From the NCBI GenBank assembly GCA_014529385.2, contig CM043954.1, forward strand, positions 98,230,747-98,294,746: 64,000 nt of DNA, given 5' to 3'. Below are positions 58,803 through 64,000 of this stretch, piece after piece. A program made the translations under genes and the position numbers. Source of the DNA: Adiantum capillus-veneris (taxonomy: Eukaryota; Streptophyta; Polypodiopsida; Polypodiales; Pteridaceae). Within the stretch, counting starts at the first letter, position 1. Every line of letters starts with the position of its first letter. The notes under the pieces were generated by a model. The model was not told where the DNA came from and did not search any database. It saw nothing but the letters and a program-made list of their open reading frames with translations.

Positions 58803-59235
58803 TGTAGCAAGGCTACAGTGTCCCTGGCATAGGATAGGCAGTTAGTTTCAGTTGATCTCAGTTGGTCTGGAGTTCACACTAGATGGACTCTCGCCTTGGC
58901 AATGACACGTGGCAGTGATACGGGTGGAGGTCTAGGGGACACCGTAGCTAGATCACCATCACTGTAGTTTGGAGATAGGTTTAGCTGGATTGAGATATCT
59001 CTAGCTGTTGGTGGCTCTTTACGATACATATTTGTGTGGTTGGTTCCAGTGTGCGATATATCATCATCATCATCATCCACTTGTATGGTAGAGCGTCTCA
59101 GTGATACGGGTGGAGGCCTAGGGGACACCGTAGCTAAATAACCACCACCGCAGCTTGGAGATAGGCTTAGCTGGACTGAGATATCTCTAGCTGTTGGTTG
59201 CTCTTTATGATACATATTTGTGTGGTTGACAAGTG
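58803..59235 (+). repeat. LTR fragment with 130-bp internal duplication
   Basis: It begins TGTAGCAAGGCTACAGTGTC and follows the family LTR (TGACACGTGGCAGTGATACG). A block at 58913-59042 recurs at 59099-59228 with about ten differences, separated by 56 bp that include an ATC repeat. The 3' half of the LTR is missing. Confidence 0.8.
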
Positions 59236-60120
59236 CAGTGAGTGATTTTGGAGGGACCCTTTCTCCTCAGCTGACCATCTAGGGGTCCCTTTCTTTCAGT
59301 ACACTGTTCGAATGAGGCGTCACATACTGGCAGCACAGAGAGAGGCTCATCCTGCTGCAACACCTCATTGGCAGGAGGAGGGTCTCACACCTGAGTTCTT
59401 GTCAGTCTTTTGGGCGAGGTTGTGGGACGCTAGACAGCCATGGTGAGTCTCTTTGTTCCAGTGGCTAGTTGCACATAGAGCTACAACAGTGGGGAGCTGG
59501 CTAGTACATAGTGGCCTTTCGACAGAACATGTGCAGCTTGTGACCATCCTTTGGAGAGTCAGCGTCACTCTCTGTGGGACTGCCCCATGGCACAACAGGT
59601 TTGGCTTTGGGTCCTTCGGCTGATGACAACGCTTTCCACAGCACGACAATACACTTGGGGGGCAGCTGCTTGGTCCACTCTCACGGGCCCTGCACTACAG
59701 TTTGAGCTATCCTCCACCAGTAGGATGATAGTGATACAGGAGGGTCGACCTACACTCCAACTTGCTATAGAGCTTACCCCACATGAGTGGTGCAGTGAGA
59801 GAGAGGTGTGTTGAGAGCTCTTGTAGCCTGACACTCTGGTTCATTTGGCGGCCCTACTGCGGAATCCATGAGTGGAGACTGTTATAGATTTTTGGTTGGA
59901 GTTGATCCATACTCTCATGGGCCAGTTTGAGAGACTTCAAGGTAGCTCCGACTGCATGCGGGAGCGCAGAGAGGATTTCCTTCAACTCTAGCGCCCTGGG
60001 CCTTTCTTCACCATGGTCCGAGGTGAGCTCAGATGGCACTACCATCCACCTGTGTGGCTTTTCCCTCCTCCCATCTCTTGATTTAGCCCTCATTGGGAGA
60101 GTCTCCCCTTATGGTTGATG
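59236..60120 (+). pseudogene. Reverse-transcriptase zinc-binding (zf-RVT) relic
   Basis: A degraded + strand frame reads FWARLWDARQPW-stop-VSLFQWLVAHR, then (after a frame change near 59535) CAACDHPLESQRHSLWDC and AQQVWLWVLRLM. The CX2CX8HX4C finger followed by CP-x-AQ-x-VW is the pattern of the zinc-binding region at the end of many plant LINE ORF2 proteins. No RT core is present. It is unlike the LINE C-termini elsewhere in the window, so it comes from a third LINE group or an RT-derived gene. Confidence 0.65.
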
Positions 60121-60273
60121 TAGCCCTCTCTAGCAGAGGTGGTTGTAGTCCTACGGACAATTTTATTAACTAATACAAGGATCTCTTTCTTGGGAAAACT
60201 AAATTTATTGGCTTGCCATACATTCATTATAGTCTACTTGAATAGGCTCATATTTTCTCTTATTATTCTAAAC
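60121..60273. other. Unassigned stretch, probable LTR-element 3' internal sequence
   Basis: It lies immediately before the hairpin block of the family LTR on the + strand. No coding sequence. Confidence 0.4.
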
Positions 60274-60395
60274 CTCACCGAGATGGTGAGTAGTCTTGTG
60301 GCGGGCAACTTGTAGCAGGGCTACAACGTCACAGGCACATGACCGCTCACCGTCTCGGTGAGAGGAAGACTGAAAAACTGTGAAAGAAAACCACT
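60274..60395. repeat. Inverted, tail-to-tail 3' ends of LTR elements
   Basis: On the + strand CTCACCGAGATGGTGAG (60274-60290) and CTTGTGGCGGGCAACT are followed by the LTR start TGTAGCAGGGCTACAACGTC (60311). After only about 30 bp the complement of the same block appears: CTCACCGTCTCGGTGAG (60346-60362), then the complement of TTTCACAGTTTTTCAGTCTT. Two element 3' ends therefore face each other across a fragment of LTR. Confidence 0.75.
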
Positions 60396-60689
60396 AGCTA
60401 CTGCATATGTACAATGGTGAGCTCCTGAATCCGTCATCCAAGAGATAGAGTGGTGGCCACTACTGCACCCGAAGTATCAGCCTCTGGAGGTGGAGCCATC
60501 AAATCAATGGTGGGGCCCTACTGTATGTGAGCTCTCCTGTCCGTAAAACTGGGCTCCCTAGGAAGGGACCAGCCACATGCTGTTGGGCAGATGGTAGCAC
60601 ATGTCTTGTAGTGTACTGAGGACGTCGAGAAACACAGCCATGGCGGTGTGCTCCGGCAATTCCGTCGCAGCAAGTCGCATTCTACATCT

Positions 60690-62567
60690 GAGGCAATGAT
60701 GACGACTGAAACCCCTGAGGAGGATACTGTTGTTGATTGTAGTACTGAACTGGAGTCTGTAAGTAAAGTCCCATAAATTGTTGAGAAGGACCCGTTGCTG
60801 CATTGTGCACTGGTGTACCTGCTCCAGTTCACCCATACCCCATACCCATCATCGTAGGCTGGGTTGCCCTATTTTCATGTAAGAGCAGTTCTCTAAATCC
60901 TTGTACTTGATTTTGAAGGTCACTAATCACTTGAGACTTTAACTTCAAGGCATGTTGGAGTGCGAAAACAGTAGCATCCCTATCGGCGATGGCGCTCTCA
61001 GCAACTCGCAAAGATCCCTCCATAGCTACGTAAGTAGTTGCGTGACGCTGGTGTGTAGCTGCTAAGCGCTCTACTCCAACCTCAATGGTGGCAATGGCTT
61101 GCCTGGACTCCTGCAATATATCCTCAGATAGCCGAAAAAGTGATGTAGAGTCCGACACTGTAGAAGGTCCTGTAACAGTGTCAGGGTGAAGAGAGCTGGC
61201 AAGTGGTACAGCTGCTGGCACTGGGGTGGCAAGTGGCACTGCTCGTGATGGTGGACTGGGAGCATGCCTCTCTGTTGGAGTAGAGATGGTGGGAGTGGTT
61301 GCAGCAAGACTAGGCATAGGAAAAGAAGCAACTTCCATTGGGACTTGGTAGCTAGTCACTGTGGTAGGAGTAAAAATAGTAGAAGTAGAGAGAGGAACAC
61401 GCACTGTAGAAGCCACATCTGCAGCGCCTGAACTTACCATCAAGCCAGTAGCGGAAGTATGCGAGGAACGTCGAACAAATTGCTTCACTTGAAGCTGCTG
61501 GCTTTCCGAAACTGACAGTGATATTAAAGATTCTACTGTGTCCGTCACTACCTTCGCCCTCTTTTTCTTTGGCTTCCTAGGGAGATCCATTGTTTGTTCA
61601 ATATGCCTTAGAGCTTTTACGCCGCATATCCGCATCCACATCCATAGGACTAACAGGTATGTTAATGACCCAGGCCAACATGGGAGCTGCAAAGCATTGA
61701 AAGCTAGATTGCACAGATTGCACCTAAGCTCTGAGTCTTTTTGCCCGCGACTGTAAAGAGGTAAATAGAATTTGATGAAAGCCACATGGGATAGTGTGGA
61801 TGAGGCAGTATAGGCCTTCGCAGTGCGAGACTATAGTAGGCACGTCACATCTACCCTTGCTTACTTCATCAGCTGTGACCAAAAAGTAGTACTTGAAAAT
61901 GGCCGAGAGGTTTTTATTTCTTGCATAGTCAGGATGACTAGTATTCAGTAGCTCTTTGCATGCCTCCATGATCGCATCTTTTGAAAGTTGTGAAAAGGTT
62001 CTCGTAGCGGGTTTTACTGCAGGAAAGGTTGTCATCCCCAAAGCGTGACCAATGCGTGTAGCAGTCACTGAGTGCCCTCTTACTTTGGGAAAAAACTTGA
62101 GAACCTCATGTACCATATCCATGGGAATATCAGAAGGCAGATCGGCCTCTGCTAATGCTGAATGACAGACCTAGCATATGTAGCTGCTCTTTTGATAAAA
62201 CTTCTCGAAGAGAAGGATGAGGCTGTTGCAGATGGAAGTTCAAAGTGAATTTGATTTGAGTTTTTGAAGAAGGAGGCCGAGAAATTTGATGGCTCAGCAC
62301 CTGTGTGATTGCCTTTTTCTTTTTCTTTTTCCCATCATCATCCTGTTCATCATCTTCCTGTTGGCTAGAAGACTCTGAGTTTGAGTCAGAGGTAGAGCCG
62401 GAGTCCGCAGCTCTGTAACTCTCATCACTGTGATCAGTGGTAGATAGATCAGTGAAGCCATGGCTAGAAGTGTCTGTATCTTATTCTTCTGTAGAACTTC
62501 GAGGTGTCTCAGTAGTTTTCTGTCGAGACAAAGCTTTCTTCTGAGCCCTCTTGCTTGTACCAGCCAT
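60690..62567 (-). pseudogene. Broken ORF of unknown function inside an LTR-element context
   Basis: From an ATG at 62567 (MAGTSKRAQKKALSRQ) the frame has a TAA at 62481, a Ser/Asp/Lys-rich stretch, a frame change near 62160, then a possibly globular part (MDMVHEVLKFFPKVRGHSVT, NLSAIFKYYFLVTADE, CEGLYCLIHTIPCGFHQILF), another frame change near 61750, a basic KPKKKRAK segment, a long Ser/Thr/Pro-rich region and a short coiled coil (61120-60880) ending near 60836, with a Gln/Tyr-rich tail beyond. I do not recognise a domain securely. Its layout recalls extra ORFs of plant Tat/Ogre-type retroelements. It is followed on its own strand by the LTR-family 3' block at 60346-60395, so it may be retroelement cargo. 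Confidence 0.5.
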
Positions 62568-62689
62568 CTTGAATTCTGTTTTCTTTGCTTTTCTTTTTGT
62601 ACTGAATTAAGTCTGATTGACTGACTGAAGAGACGAAAATCTGCCGAAAAGACTGAGATGAAAAGCGTTGAATAGAATAACCTGTAGTT

Positions 62690-63500
62690 GAAGTCCTCTC
62701 GATAGACTGAGGGAGGGGCGACCTGTAGTTGAATAGAGGCGATAAACTGAGGGAGGGGTGAAGGGGGTTTAGTTAGGGTCGGGGCGATAGAAGGGAGGGA
62801 TGAAGGAAGGTAGGGGCGAGGGTTATTAGAGAGGGGCTGAGAGTTAAAAATTGGGAAGGGTTAGGGGGAAATAGTTGAGTAGGGGCGAGGGGGAATAATT
62901 GGTAGGGGAGAGGGTGGGTGTTGAGGGGCGATGGCGAGGTGGTTAGGGCGAGGGGGTAATGTTGGGGTGGGTAGGGGCGAGGGCAAGAGAGGGGGTAGGT
63001 AGGGGCGAGAGCAAGAGAGGGGTAGGTAGGGGCGAGGGGGAGTAGGGGTAGGGTGGGTAGGGGCGAGTAGGGGGTGGGTAGCGGCGAGAGTGTGCGAGGG
63101 GGTGGGTAGGGGCAAGGGCGAGAGAGGGGTGGGTAGGGACGAGGGGGAGTAGGGGTAGGGGCGAGGGGGTGTGAGGGGAGGGTAGGGGCGAGGGGGAAGT
63201 GTGTAGGGGCGAGAGGGAAGCGCTTAGGGCGAGGGCAAGGGAGGGGTTGGTTAGGGCGAGGGGTAATTTAAAGGATAGGGGCAAGGGGGTTTAGGGTAGG
63301 GGCGAGGGGGGTTATTTTAGGGGGTAGGGGCGAGGAGTTGTCTAGAGGGTAGGGGCAGGGGTGTGTGGTGAGGGGCGAGGGGGAGTTGGTTAGGGTAGGG
63401 GCGAGGGAGGTAGAGGGTAGGGCGAGTGGGTGTGGTGAGGGGCGAGGGGAGTTGGTTAGGGTAGGGTCAAGGGAAAGTTGGTTAGGGTAGGGGCGAGAGG
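62690..63500. repeat. Long G-rich minisatellite (TAGGGGCGAGGG-type)
   Basis: About 800 bp of irregular 10-16-bp units such as GGGTAGGGGCGAGGG and GGTTAGGGCGAGGG on the + strand. Very strong G/C strand asymmetry. Proline/leucine-rich frames on the - strand are artefacts. Confidence 0.9.
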
Positions 63501-64000
63501 GAAAGCCAGTAGAAAGCAGTTCTGCAGTAATCTAATGCTTAGGCCCATCAGCAGAAAGCATTCGGAATATCATACCGAGCTCCCACTCCACTTAGTAGGC
63601 AGAAGCAAAAAGCAATATAAGAAAGCAGAAAGCAGCAACAACAAAAAGAAGCTTTCTATGCAAGCAGAAATTGTTGAAGTTGTGATTAGGTAGGCAGCAG
63701 GCACTGGCGTGGTGGAATATTTAGGCTATCAGTTGCAGCAGAAGCTTCAGGTTCCGTTCTCCAGAGATGCCTTGTGGTACAATGGCAGTACCAACATGTT
63801 AGGTGCAACGGAATGATTGTTTGCGCTTTGCTCGAGATGAGTGCTCCGAACTGTGCTCAAGGTTCCTTTTGTTCTTATGAAAGGGAGAGCCTTCCGTTCT
63901 TAATGGGAAGTGCTATGTCAAAAACAAAGGGAATGGACCGAAGGCCCCACTCTCGTCGGCGAGAGTGGTCTACTTATTAATTGCACAAAGTGGTACAATG
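63501..64000. other. Unassigned end of window with one strong hairpin
   Basis: No gene recognised. CCACTCTCG-TCGG-CGAGAGTGG at 63947-63968 is a perfect 9-bp stem with a 4-base loop of unknown meaning. Confidence 0.45.

Noticed and set aside
62861-63284. Proline/serine/leucine-rich open frames on the - strand, similar ones at 10817-11191 and 57438-57869
   Set aside because: They translate G-rich minisatellite; no domain, no codon-level conservation and variable repeat registers.
63947-63968. Strong hairpin near the window end as a terminator or RNA gene
   Set aside because: One perfect 9-bp stem without a poly-T tract, promoter or conserved copy is not enough to call an RNA or terminator in a plant nuclear sequence.

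Overview
This 64 kb window looks like a retroelement-dense intergenic stretch of a large, repeat-rich land-plant nuclear genome. Evidence for a plant: plant-type Ty3/gypsy elements (one with a chromodomain, one with a tRNA-iMet-like primer site), hAT transposases with BED, DUF659 and hAT-C regions, and relics of a callose synthase gene and a plant DGAT2-like acyltransferase. I cannot name the species; fern, lycophyte, bryophyte and gymnosperm all remain possible. No complete ordinary host gene is visible. The only fully open genes are two intron-containing hAT transposases.

Layout. 1-5273: Ty3/gypsy element (family A here), + strand, with gag, protease, RT, RNase H and integrase in one frame broken by four stops. 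5274-7170: unassigned DNA, an inverted LTR and a 131-bp hAT-type MITE. 7171-25885: a field of L1-like LINEs, mostly head-to-tail on +, separated by (CT)n tracts and short free-standing LINE 3' ends, with a solo LTR at 11516-12089. 25886-31605: LTR-retroelement DNA with a family A gag, interrupted by a complete non-autonomous LTR element (27666-30469) and containing a DGAT2-like gene fragment. 31606-42181: LINEs on the - strand separated by (GA)n, the last one split by hAT element 1 (38736-42083). 42182-46600: another LINE relic split by hAT element 2 (42492-45721). 46993-47816: three spliceable exons of a callose synthase, - strand. 49756-57420: a DUF4283/zinc-knuckle reading frame (- strand) split by a chromovirus (50538-57090). 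57410-64000: G-rich minisatellites, chromovirus and LTR fragments, a reverse-transcriptase zinc-finger relic, tail-to-tail LTR-element ends and a broken ORF of unknown function.

Nesting is readable at base level. Target-site duplications close the chromovirus (CGAAC), the solo LTR (ACCAT), both hAT elements (CATCGTAC; ATTTTTTA) and the MITE (ATTGGTGG) exactly, and the non-autonomous LTR element with one mismatch (GAGGT/TAGGT).

The most interesting signal is in the LINEs. Ten ORF2 C-termini can be compared. Eight carry a canonical PCNA-interacting peptide (for example QRQITDFF), one is near-canonical, and one is destroyed by a 2-nt deletion. The same LINEs end in ATTTC repeats that abut (TC)n microsatellites, carry a small conserved 3' hairpin, and form head-to-tail arrays inside (TC)n/(GA)n tracts. 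This fits a microsatellite-targeted, PCNA-assisted LINE lineage, which remains an inference until tested.
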